A stretch of DNA of 64,000 nucleotides from JAMHWD01 sp035911135. GTDB lineage: Bacteria > Pseudomonadota > Alphaproteobacteria > Micavibrionales > Micavibrionaceae. The translations under genes were made by a program, and so were the position numbers. Of the stretch, positions 17,174 through 24,569 are shown one piece after another. Within the stretch, counting starts at the first letter, position 1. The number at the start of each line of letters is the position of its first letter. The DNA is taken from contig JAMHWD010000017.1 in assembly GCA_035911135.1 (NCBI GenBank), forward strand, positions 7,367 to 71,366, written 5' to 3'. The notes below the pieces were generated by a model. The model saw nothing but the letters and a program-made list of their open reading frames with translations, ran no database searches and had not been told where the DNA came from.

Positions 17174-18751
17174 TCAAAAACCGGGATTAAGCTGATCCTC
17201 TGAAATCGAGCTATCCGGGAAGGCCGAAGAGGACCGCCCTACAGGCGCTGCAACGCTTCCTTGCTGCGGGGCAGAGGGCACAGAAGATACCGGGGATACA
17301 TTGGTGACATTAGGCTGCATGACCACGGATGCTGGCGCCGATACGCTGCTCATCGAGGCTTCAACAGAATTGGCTGGCGCCGATCCATTTTTCGGTGTGT
17401 AAACAATCACGCGCGGCTTGAGCAGGAATACAAGCTCGACATTCGTGGTTGCCACACCGCGGGAGAGCGGGAAAAGAGGCTTGCTGAAACCAGGGCCGGA
17501 TGTATCAATCTCATCGCTTTCCCGCACCAGACCGGCGATCAGCAATGAATCGCCGGGACGAATCCTGATCTGCGTGGTCAGCTCACGCTCCGTTGTCTGC
17601 GGCAATTGCAGCACAGTGCCATCGGCATCAAAATTCTGAAAACCCTGAAATTCCTGAAGCTGAATATCAATATTCCCATAGATCGAGGCATTATCCCAAC
17701 TGCTGGAGATCGTCAGCGTAAACCCTGTATCCACAGAATCCGTCTCGGTCGATACCGAAACATCACCATCATCCGTCGTGCGCGTCAGCGAAGATACATA
17801 ATTGGTCGTATCAGCAGCGCGCAATGTCGCCTCGGAACCGGAAAGCACCGTAATCTGCGGCTGGGAGATTGTCTTGACCGCGCCGTAATTGGAAATAAAT
17901 TCCAGAACATCCGTACCATCAAAAGCTACATCACCTGTGGTTGGCAAGCCAATGCTGATAGGCGTTCCAAACGCCGCGCCGACATTGCCCGGCAAGGAAA
18001 TACCGGTAGCAAATTTGCCAAATGTATCAATTTTTTCCCAGTTAATGCCCGTCGCGTTATCGGCATCGAGGGAGACTTCCCAGATATAAACCTCAAAGAC
18101 AATCAGGGCCGTATTGGCGCGCAGGCGCTGGAAATAACGCTCCGCCAGCTGGGCCGTACGGTTTGTTGCCTCATAAACAATTGTCCGCGTTCCCGGCTCG
18201 GATACGGCAGTACCGCCGGTAATCGCGCCAAGACCGCTGGCCACGGAGGATAAAATATCTGTCTCACCGCCAATCGGGGGAATGGCCACGGTAAAGGTCT
18301 GCGTTTCCTTGATGACAAGAACACCGTCTTCGAAGGCGCAATAAAGATCAGCCAAACCGCACACCTTGTTGACAACCGTACTGAGCGGCCCGCGCAAATT
18401 GGAAACCGTAATCGTGCGCGTCAGACCTTCATTGGTCTCGAAAGCGAGCGGGATCTCATAATCAGACAAGATCAGCTGCAGCGCGCCAGCCAGACTTTCC
18501 GAGCGCAGCTCAAAAGGCCCTACAATCTCATTGGGCAACGGATCGCCCGTATCGCTCTCCGGCACAAGAACATCCGTTCCCAAAGGCAAATACATCACAC
18601 TGTCGGGACGTTCATTAATAGCGCGCTGACGCTGGTCAGCCGCCGCAGGCGCTGGAATATCGGCATTGCGCGCCCCCGGAAAATCACCTTGCGCGCAAGA
18701 GGACAGCATCGCCAACATGGCTGCGCAGGATAGCATTCTGCGGCGGCGCAT
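17174..18751 (-). CDS. Secretin lipoprotein (PilN/BfpB/GspD superfamily)
   Basis: Outer-membrane secretin of 525 residues. The ATG at 18751 is chosen over an upstream TTG at 18808 because it opens a compact lipoprotein signal: MRRRR, a hydrophobic segment and lipobox LSSC. A STN/N0-like domain is at about 85-150 (GALQLILSDYEIPLAFE), and the secretin homology region spans about 260-450. It includes ITVLSGSEATLRAADTTNYV, VDTGFTLTISSSWDN and the C-terminal signature TQIRIRPGDSLLIAGLVRES, with VELVFLLKPRVIVYTP. The lipoprotein nature and compact N-terminal region fit type IVb-pilus PilN/BfpB secretins. It follows the response regulator gene by 67 bases in the same operon. Confidence 0.88.
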   Translation of the reverse strand: MRRRRMLSCAAMLAMLSSCAQGDFPGARNADIPAPAAADQRQRAINERPDSVMYLPLGTDVLVPESDTGDPLPNEIVGPFELRSESLAGALQLILSDYEIPLAFETNEGLTRTITVSNLRGPLSTVVNKVCGLADLYCAFEDGVLVIKETQTFTVAIPPIGGETDILSSVASGLGAITGGTAVSEPGTRTIVYEATNRTAQLAERYFQRLRANTALIVFEVYIWEVSLDADNATGINWEKIDTFGKFATGISLPGNVGAAFGTPISIGLPTTGDVAFDGTDVLEFISNYGAVKTISQPQITVLSGSEATLRAADTTNYVSSLTRTTDDGDVSVSTETDSVDTGFTLTISSSWDNASIYGNIDIQLQEFQGFQNFDADGTVLQLPQTTERELTTQIRIRPGDSLLIAGLVRESDEIDTSGPGFSKPLFPLSRGVATTNVELVFLLKPRVIVYTPKNGSAPANSVEASMSSVSAPASVVMQPNVTNVSPVSSVPSAPQQGSVAAPVGRSSSAFPDSSISEDQLNPGF

Positions 18752-18818
18752 TTTTTTATCTGGCGTATGTGAAAGCGGTTTCAAAAAGACTAATCCTAAA
18801 AACAACAATTACTTAATA

Positions 18819-19199
18819 CTATGACTTTCTACGGCGAGACTCAATGGTGCGCGCCACTGTTTTCAACAGCCTGTCTTTTTGTACAGGCTTCATCAACACC
18901 GCCGCAACGCCTAATTTGTTCGCCTCATTCAAAAGATCGGGATTGTTATCCCCCGTCACCAAAATAACCGGTGTATCAATATCAGAGCCACGAACCGAGC
19001 GAATAAATTCAAATCCGTCAATCGGCTCCATACGGACATCCACAATCGCCAGATCAAATGATTTATCAAATGTTTCTATGGCTTTCTGGCCATCTGTGCT
19101 TTCGACGACCTCATACCCCTCATCGCTCAAAAAGCGGACGATCTGCATCCTGACAAAATCATTATCCTCGACCACGAGAATGCGGCTTGCTTCTGACAT
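18819..19199 (-). CDS. Single-domain response regulator (CheY-like), first gene of pilus operon
   Basis: A 126-residue receiver domain with no output module. The acidic pair is in VVEDND, the phosphoacceptor Asp is in LAIVDVRM (about residue 54), the conserved Thr is in ILVTGDN, and the Lys is in LMKPVQ. The receiver fold is complete and ends with a basic tail (ESRRRKS). It is the first gene upstream of the secretin (67-base gap), so it may control assembly or activity by protein contact rather than transcription. No cognate kinase is adjacent; the hybrid kinase at 46.2 kb is a remote possibility only. Confidence 0.85.
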   Translation of the reverse strand: MSEASRILVVEDNDFVRMQIVRFLSDEGYEVVESTDGQKAIETFDKSFDLAIVDVRMEPIDGFEFIRSVRGSDIDTPVILVTGDNNPDLLNEANKLGVAAVLMKPVQKDRLLKTVARTIESRRRKS

Positions 19200-19393
19200 T
19201 TTTACTAACTTGCTTAATTTCTTCTGGCTGTAAAACGAAAATCACGAAAGTTAAGATTAACCCAAAAATTTTCCCCGGCATAGCGCTACGTTAATCCGAG
19301 CAGCATATTGGTACAAAATCCAGACTGGCATTGCCCTTCATTCACTATTATAATATCCAGCTCATAACCTTTGATGAAAGCATTCTTATTTTC

Positions 19394-19912
19394 ATGATTC
19401 TGGAATTTTTTTCTCTGGCCTGCATTCTGGTCACCCTGACCTTGCTGCTATGCCTGTCCTATATCGATATCAAGGAACACATCCTGCCCAATGAGATGGT
19501 TTTAGGATTTGCGGCCTGCGGCTTCGTATTCCACCTCTCTACGCTTTTTCATTACACGACCCTGATTGATATGGGCGTCGGCGCGATTATCGGCGGCGGC
19601 ATGTTGTATTTGATCCGCACGGTTGCCAATTATTTCTACAACGACGATGCGCTGGGGCTGGGTGATGTCAAGCTGATGACAGCTGGCGGCATCTGGCTGG
19701 GCCCGGAGATGATCCTGATGGGTATGACTATCGGCGCTTTTGCCGGGTTCCTGCATGGCCTCTCTATTGCCGTTTACACTGTCTATCATGCCAAGGTTCC
19801 CATGGATCTTAGCCGCATGGGCATTCCGGCCGGCCCCGGTTTCGTGCTGGGCCTTATTGTGGCAGGCGTCATGAAATTCTGGTCTTATCCGCAAATGTTT
19901 TTGATGCCATGA
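19394..19912 (+). CDS. Prepilin peptidase, A24 family (CpaA/TadV-like short form)
   Basis: Integral-membrane aspartic protease that removes the leader of pilin-like proteins. The frame is open from a TTG at 19331, but the ATG at 19394 gives a typical N-terminus starting directly in the first membrane helix (172 residues). Two catalytic aspartates are visible: YIDIKEHILPNE (first motif, DxxxxxIPN type) and the GxGD motif ALGLGDVKLM. The long GspO-type N-terminal cysteine/methylase domain is absent, as in TadV/CpaA and TFPP-like enzymes. It is divergent from the pilus operon and presumably processes its two pilin-like subunits. Its stop overlaps the next gene start by 4 bases (ATGA). Confidence 0.85.
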   Translation: MILEFFSLACILVTLTLLLCLSYIDIKEHILPNEMVLGFAACGFVFHLSTLFHYTTLIDMGVGAIIGGGMLYLIRTVANYFYNDDALGLGDVKLMTAGGIWLGPEMILMGMTIGAFAGFLHGLSIAVYTVYHAKVPMDLSRMGIPAGPGFVLGLIVAGVMKFWSYPQMFLMP

Positions 19913-21141
19913 CAAAAGCAAAACCCCAGCAAGCATTGGCCGGCATACGCGTTATTGACCTCTCCCGCGTGCTGGCCGGACCATTTTGCACGCAGATACT
20001 GGGGGATCTTGGCGCCGAGATCATAAAAATAGAAAAACCCGGCGCAGGCGATGACACGCGCTATTGGGGGCCGCCCTTCCTGAAAGACCCGCAAGGCCAG
20101 AACACATCCGAGAGCGCCTATTACCTCTCGGCCAATCGCAATAAGAAATCCCTCGCCGTGGATATCACCAAACCCGAAGGCCAGGCGATCATTCATGAAT
20201 TGCTGGCCGGGGCCGATATCCTGATCGAGAATTTCAAAACCGGCGGCCTTGCGAAATACGGGCTGGGCTTTGATCAGGTTCAGGCCAAGCACCCGCATAT
20301 TATCTATACGTCCATTACAGGCTTTGGACAAAACGGGCCGCTGGCCACGGAGCCCGGCTATGATTACCTCGCGCAGGGCATGGCCGGCCTGATGGCCGCA
20401 ACCGGCGTACCCGATGGCGAACCTATGAAGGCAGGCGTTGCCTTAAGCGATATCATGACCGGGCTTTACGCCGCGATCGGCACGCTGGCCGCCCTGCAGG
20501 CCCGCGATAAAACCGGCAAAGGCCAGCATGTCGATGTGGCGCTTTTGGATTGCACGCTCTCGGCCATGACCAATCTGGCGCAATATTACCTCACGGCCGG
20601 ACATATTGCGCCCCGCCTTGGCAATGCCCATTCAACAATCGTCCCTTACCAGACCTTCAAGGCCAGTGATGGATATCTGATTATTGCGATTGGCAATGAT
20701 ACGCAATTTGCGCGCTTCTGTGAGTTTATTGGCAAAACGGAGTGGCATACCAATCCGCGCTTTGCCAAAAACACAAACCGCGTGGCCAACCGGGATATTC
20801 TTGTGCCCATGATCGCTGATATCATCGCCAGTCGCAGCGTCGAGGATTGGGTATCCTCGCTTTACGAGATTGATATTCCTTGCGGCCCGGTCAATACCAT
20901 GGATAAAACTTTCGCCATGGATCAGATTACCGCGCGGGAGATGAAAATTGCCATGCCCCACCCCTTCAGCGATACGCCGATTGATCTGGTCGGCAGCCCC
21001 TTGAAACTCTCAAGCACCCCCGTTGCATACACTCTCGCCCCCCCGCCATGCGGCGCGCACACAGATGATATTCTGGCATCCTTGCTCAACAAAACAGGGC
21101 CTGAAATTCAGGCCCTGCGCGAAAAAAATATTATCGGATAA
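19909..21141 (+). CDS. CaiB/BaiF (class III) CoA-transferase family protein
   Basis: A 410-residue protein that moves CoA between carboxylic acids. Typical family features include GIRVIDLSRVLAGPFCTQIL near the start, LGAEIIKIEKPGAGDDTRYWGPP, and the SANRNKKSLAVDITKPEGQ segment. The catalytic Asp region is YDYLAQGMAGLMAATG and the mid-protein signature is GKGQHVDVALLDC. Substrate specificity (formyl, succinyl, glutaryl and so on) cannot be read from the sequence. Its ATG overlaps the prepilin peptidase stop by 4 bases, although the two are functionally unrelated. The last 50 bases contain a strong palindrome that probably serves as terminator for the opposing small gene. Confidence 0.87.
   Translation: MTKAKPQQALAGIRVIDLSRVLAGPFCTQILGDLGAEIIKIEKPGAGDDTRYWGPPFLKDPQGQNTSESAYYLSANRNKKSLAVDITKPEGQAIIHELLAGADILIENFKTGGLAKYGLGFDQVQAKHPHIIYTSITGFGQNGPLATEPGYDYLAQGMAGLMAATGVPDGEPMKAGVALSDIMTGLYAAIGTLAALQARDKTGKGQHVDVALLDCTLSAMTNLAQYYLTAGHIAPRLGNAHSTIVPYQTFKASDGYLIIAIGNDTQFARFCEFIGKTEWHTNPRFAKNTNRVANRDILVPMIADIIASRSVEDWVSSLYEIDIPCGPVNTMDKTFAMDQITAREMKIAMPHPFSDTPIDLVGSPLKLSSTPVAYTLAPPPCGAHTDDILASLLNKTGPEIQALREKNIIG
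21087..21117 (-). terminator. Terminator hairpin embedded in the 3' end of the CoA-transferase gene
   Basis: Bases 21095-21117 form a perfect 10-bp stem, CAGGGCCTGA with TCAGGCCCTG, around a 3-base loop. On the minus strand it is followed by TTTTGTTG, giving an intrinsic-terminator shape 34 bases beyond the stop of the 69-codon gene at 21151. On the plus strand no T-run follows. The hairpin therefore lies inside the coding sequence of the convergent gene. Confidence 0.55.
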
Positions 21142-21150
21142 TCAGATACG

Positions 21151-21360
21151 CTACATGTCGTAGCGCTGCCCTTTCGGCGCAGGCGCCGCAGCTTGCGGCT
21201 CCGCCTTTTGAGGGGATGCAATCTCGATCGCGCCCAGCGATAAGACCAGACCGGCCTGCGGCTCCTGATCTTTCAGCCCATGATGACGCGCCACCTCGAC
21301 GGCTGCTGCGATAACGGCCTCATGGCCTTTGAATTCTTCCGGATTATTGTTCAAAATCAT
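21151..21360 (-). CDS. Small hypothetical protein, 69 residues
   Basis: Unrecognised small cytoplasmic protein. The start is supported by a strong ribosome-binding site, GAAGGAG, about 10 bases upstream. The N-terminal half is helical (HEAVIAAAVEVARHHGL) followed by GLVLSLGAIEI and an Ala/Pro-rich tail. It has no membrane segment or cysteine. It lies 54 bases downstream of another small unknown gene on the same strand and converges on the CoA-transferase gene. The clear Shine-Dalgarno and downstream hairpin argue that it is real. Confidence 0.6.
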   Translation of the reverse strand: MILNNNPEEFKGHEAVIAAAVEVARHHGLKDQEPQAGLVLSLGAIEIASPQKAEPQAAAPAPKGQRYDM

Positions 21361-21414
21361 GTCACCCTATCTCCTTCATCCTTATCATTATTATGTATTT
21401 AAGCCTTAAGTATA

Positions 21415-21801
21415 CTACGAACGCCCCAGAAATGGCAAAAAATGCATAATCTTCTCGCCCTGATCATTGCTGACCAGCAACAGCTTCCGCGCCGCCATGA
21501 CGATGCCGATATGCGCCGCCTGAAGACTGGCCGGGGCCTCTACCATGGCCCCGTTCATATGGGTCACGCTCAACACCTCGCGGCTGGCATCCCACTCGGC
21601 CCAGCTGGGGATGTTGTTGAACTGATGGTCGATAATCACCACCAGATGCCCCTCCTGCCAGGCGAAAACAGCCTGCCGGTCGATTTTCAAACGCAGCGGT
21701 TCGTTTTCAGTTCCGCTCTGATCCACAGAAACATAATGATCCTGAGGCTTTTGCCTTAACCCCAGAAGATATAACAAGCCATTTAAGATTTTATTAAACA
21801 C
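21415..21801 (-). CDS. Hypothetical protein, 128 residues
   Basis: Unrecognised protein beginning with a GTG at 21801. A short hydrophobic N-terminus (ILNGLLYLLGL) could be a membrane anchor or amphipathic helix. The remainder looks like a compact beta-rich domain (QAVFAWQEGHLVVIIDHQF, then EWDASREVLSVTHMNG) ending with an amphipathic segment. It is the upstream member of a two-gene minus-strand unit with the 69-residue protein and is divergent from pyrB (99 bases between starts). No obvious Shine-Dalgarno precedes the GTG, so the exact start is uncertain. Confidence 0.6.
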   Translation of the reverse strand: MFNKILNGLLYLLGLRQKPQDHYVSVDQSGTENEPLRLKIDRQAVFAWQEGHLVVIIDHQFNNIPSWAEWDASREVLSVTHMNGAMVEAPASLQAAHIGIVMAARKLLLVSNDQGEKIMHFLPFLGRS

Positions 21802-21900
21802 GAAAAATATAGTCCGTTTTTTTGCAGGTCAGGGAAACTATTCGCTTATATCTACCATAGCAGTTAATTTTTGCGCTGGACAGGATTTATATATTTTTGA

Positions 21901-22821
21901 ATGATGAGCATCATGACAAAACATCTACTGGGGATTGGCGATTTAAGCGCCGGAGAAATCGCAAATTATCTGGAGCGCGCCGCCTATTACGCCGCGGCGC
22001 TGGATACCGGGAAATGGGATCATGGCAAATTGAACCACAAAATTGTCCTGAACCTGTTTTTTGAAAATTCAACCCGTACCCTGACATCCTTTGAAATGGC
22101 GGCCAAGCGCCTTGGCGCGGATGTCATTAACTGGAACCGTGAAACGTCCTCGCTCAAAAAAGGCGAAAGCTTCATGGATACGATCGACACGCTGAATGCC
22201 ATGAAGCCTGATGCCGTGGTCATCCGCCACAGCGAATACAACGCCCCCGTCTTTGTGGCCGCGCGCATGGATTGCCCCGTCATCAATGGCGGCGATAGCT
22301 GGCGTGAACACCCGACGCAGGCGCTCCTTGATGCCCTGACCCTGCAACAGCATTTTGGCAAATTAAATGGCCTACGCGTGGCAATCGTCGGCGATATCGC
22401 CCATAGCCGCGTGGCCTCCAGCAATATGACCCTGCTGACCAAAATGGGCGCCAGTGTCTGCGTGATCGCGCCCGAAGTCCTGATGCCGCAGAAACTGGCG
22501 GCTGAAGGCGTGGAGAAATTTACGGAGCTTAACGAGGGCCTCAAAGGTGCCGATGCCATCATGTCGATCCGCCCGCAAAAGGAACGCATGGATAAGGTTC
22601 TTATTCACGATGCGGCCTATTTCAAGGATTATGGCCTCACCCATGAACGCCTGAAAGATGCGGGTAGCAAGGCCGTTGTCCTTGATCCGGGGCCATTTAT
22701 CCGCGGGCTTCAGATTTCGGATGAACTCGCCGATGATCATGAGATTTTCCTCTACCGCCAGCAAGTCGCCAACGGTATCCCCACGCGGATGGCGGTGCTG
22801 GATATGGTGATGGGGGGATGA
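21901..22821 (+). CDS. pyrB: Aspartate carbamoyltransferase catalytic subunit
   Basis: Second committed step of de novo pyrimidine synthesis: carbamoyl phosphate plus aspartate gives carbamoyl-aspartate. The carbamoyl-phosphate-binding signature FENSTRTLTSFEMAAKRLGA starts near residue 58. The HPTQALLDALTL motif, RVAIVGDIAHSRVASSN and the closing RQVANGIPTRMAVLDM are all present, and length (306) is normal. Three in-frame ATGs (21901, 21904, 21913) compete. The stop overlaps the plsY start (ATGA), so the two are coupled. In most alphaproteobacteria dihydroorotase (pyrC) sits between these genes; here it does not. Confidence 0.95.
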   Translation: MMSIMTKHLLGIGDLSAGEIANYLERAAYYAAALDTGKWDHGKLNHKIVLNLFFENSTRTLTSFEMAAKRLGADVINWNRETSSLKKGESFMDTIDTLNAMKPDAVVIRHSEYNAPVFVAARMDCPVINGGDSWREHPTQALLDALTLQQHFGKLNGLRVAIVGDIAHSRVASSNMTLLTKMGASVCVIAPEVLMPQKLAAEGVEKFTELNEGLKGADAIMSIRPQKERMDKVLIHDAAYFKDYGLTHERLKDAGSKAVVLDPGPFIRGLQISDELADDHEIFLYRQQVANGIPTRMAVLDMVMGG

Positions 22822-23408
22822 TGGATTATATTGCCTTTGCCCTCGCCTATCTAATCGGCTCCATCCCCTTTGGGCTGATTTTGACGCGGCTGGGTGGTTA
22901 CGGTGATATTCGTGACATTGGTTCTGGCAATATAGGCGCGACTAATGTCCTGCGGACAGGCAATAAGAAACTGGCCCTACTTACCTTATTTCTTGATGGT
23001 ATAAAGAGCGTCATAGCCATCATCATCTTCTACAGACCAGATTTCTCCTTTCTTATGCTGATTGGTTTTGCCGCGATGATCGGCCATTGCTTCCCGGTCT
23101 GGTTGAAATTCAAAGGGGGCAAGGGCGTGGCCACGACATTTGGCGTGTTGCTGGCCGCCGTTCCTTTTGCCGGGATGTTGGCGGCGCTGACATGGATATT
23201 ATCCGCCATGGCCGGACGCATGTCCTCACTCGCTGCCTTAAGTGCCATGATCATGGCCCCGGCCTATACCTATGCGATTTATGGCCTCTACCCGGCCCTG
23301 ATCAATGTCGCCATTTCCGCGCTGGTGATTGTCCGCCACAAGGAAAACATCAAGCGCATCCGCGCCGGGACCGAGCCCCGCATTGGCGAAAAGAAAAAAA
23401 AAGCCTGA
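22818..23408 (+). CDS. plsY: Glycerol-3-phosphate acyltransferase PlsY
   Basis: Integral-membrane enzyme that transfers an acyl group from acyl-phosphate to glycerol-3-phosphate, the first step of phospholipid synthesis. Visible family motifs are AYLIGSIPFGLI, GSGNIGATNVLR (glycerol-phosphate/phosphate binding loop), GHCFPVWLKFKGGKGVATT and RHKENIKRIRAGTEPRIG. There are about five membrane helices and 196 residues, the usual size. It overlaps the pyrB stop by 4 bases and is followed by dprA after 6 bases. Confidence 0.96.
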   Translation: MMDYIAFALAYLIGSIPFGLILTRLGGYGDIRDIGSGNIGATNVLRTGNKKLALLTLFLDGIKSVIAIIIFYRPDFSFLMLIGFAAMIGHCFPVWLKFKGGKGVATTFGVLLAAVPFAGMLAALTWILSAMAGRMSSLAALSAMIMAPAYTYAIYGLYPALINVAISALVIVRHKENIKRIRAGTEPRIGEKKKKA

Positions 23409-23414
23409 TGCGCC

Positions 23415-24566
23415 ATGCAGAATTTTTTTGATTTCAAAAAATCCCGCGCCGCGGCATTACCGGAAAAAGAAAAACTGGACTGGCTGCGACTGGCCCGCGC
23501 CGAAAATGTCGGCCCGATTACCTTTAACAGATTGCTGGAATATTACGGCTCTGCCGATAAGGCGTTGGAGGCTTTGCCCGAACTTGCTCGCAAGGGTGGG
23601 CGCAAAAAGCCGCTGGTCGCCCCGCCTCAATCCGAAATCCTGCGCGAATATGAAGCCCTTCGCAAAATCGGCGGTGATATAATCACGGCCGCGGAAGAAG
23701 ATTATCCGGCAGCACTGGCCGCGCTGGATGATGCGCCGCCTGTGCTCTCATATATAGGGCGCAAGGAATTACTCGGCAAATCATCCGTGGCGATTGTGGG
23801 CGCGCGCAATGCCTCGATCAATGGCAGAAAATTCACGCAAGCCCTTGCCGCCGATCTCGGCAAGGCCGAGCAGGTTGTGACATCCGGTCTGGCGCGGGGC
23901 ATTGATACCGCCGCCCATCAAGGCGCGCTGGCCTCCGGCACGATTGCCGTAGTGGCAGGCGGGATCGACATTATATATCCGGAAGAAAACAAGGGGCTTT
24001 ATGAAGCGATTGCCGCGCAAGGCCTGATTATCGCCGAAAGCCCGCTCTCCCAGCAGCCCTTCTCACAAAGTTTCCCGCGCAGAAACCGCATTGTCTCCGG
24101 CCTGTCCAAGGCGGTGATCGTGGTGGAGGCCACCTTGAAATCAGGATCCCTTATCACCGCGCGCCTTGCCGGGGAACAGGGGCGGGAACTGATGGCCGTG
24201 CCGGGCCACCCCATGGACCCGCGAGCATCCGGCCCCAACCATCTGATCCGTGAGGGCGCAACCTTGATAAGGTCGGCGCATGATGTTCTGGAGGCCTTGA
24301 TGAATTTCTCAGGGGCTGAGCTGCGTGAGCCTTATTTTGCCCCGCCAGCCCGCGGGCAAGTTTTTGAAAACCCGGCTGAAATCCCGGATGATCTGCCAGA
24401 AATCGTTTTACAGAACCTCTCCCTCACCCCGCTCGGTGTTGACGAATTGCTGCGAAGCTGTCATGTAAGCGTGGGGGCATTGCAAACTGCCCTCCTTGAG
24501 CTGGACCTTGCCGGGCGCATCAGGCGCCTGCCGGGGAACAGGGTTTGCCTTACCGGAGAATACTAG
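23415..24566 (+). CDS. dprA: DNA-processing protein DprA
   Basis: Binds incoming single-stranded DNA and loads RecA during natural transformation. The 383-residue protein has a helical SAM-like N-domain (DWLRLARAENVGPITFNRLL), a Rossmann-like core with SGLARGIDTAAHQGAL, VVAGGIDIIYPEEN and FPRRNRIVSGLSKAVIVVEA, and a C-terminal winged-helix (SLTPLGVDELLRSCHVSVGA). All canonical DprA segments are present. It lies in the conserved plsY-dprA-topA order. Its presence with a type IV pilus-like locus leaves competence possible, but DprA is common in non-competent species. Confidence 0.95.
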   Translation: MQNFFDFKKSRAAALPEKEKLDWLRLARAENVGPITFNRLLEYYGSADKALEALPELARKGGRKKPLVAPPQSEILREYEALRKIGGDIITAAEEDYPAALAALDDAPPVLSYIGRKELLGKSSVAIVGARNASINGRKFTQALAADLGKAEQVVTSGLARGIDTAAHQGALASGTIAVVAGGIDIIYPEENKGLYEAIAAQGLIIAESPLSQQPFSQSFPRRNRIVSGLSKAVIVVEATLKSGSLITARLAGEQGRELMAVPGHPMDPRASGPNHLIREGATLIRSAHDVLEALMNFSGAELREPYFAPPARGQVFENPAEIPDDLPEIVLQNLSLTPLGVDELLRSCHVSVGALQTALLELDLAGRIRRLPGNRVCLTGEY

Positions 24567-24569
24567 GAT

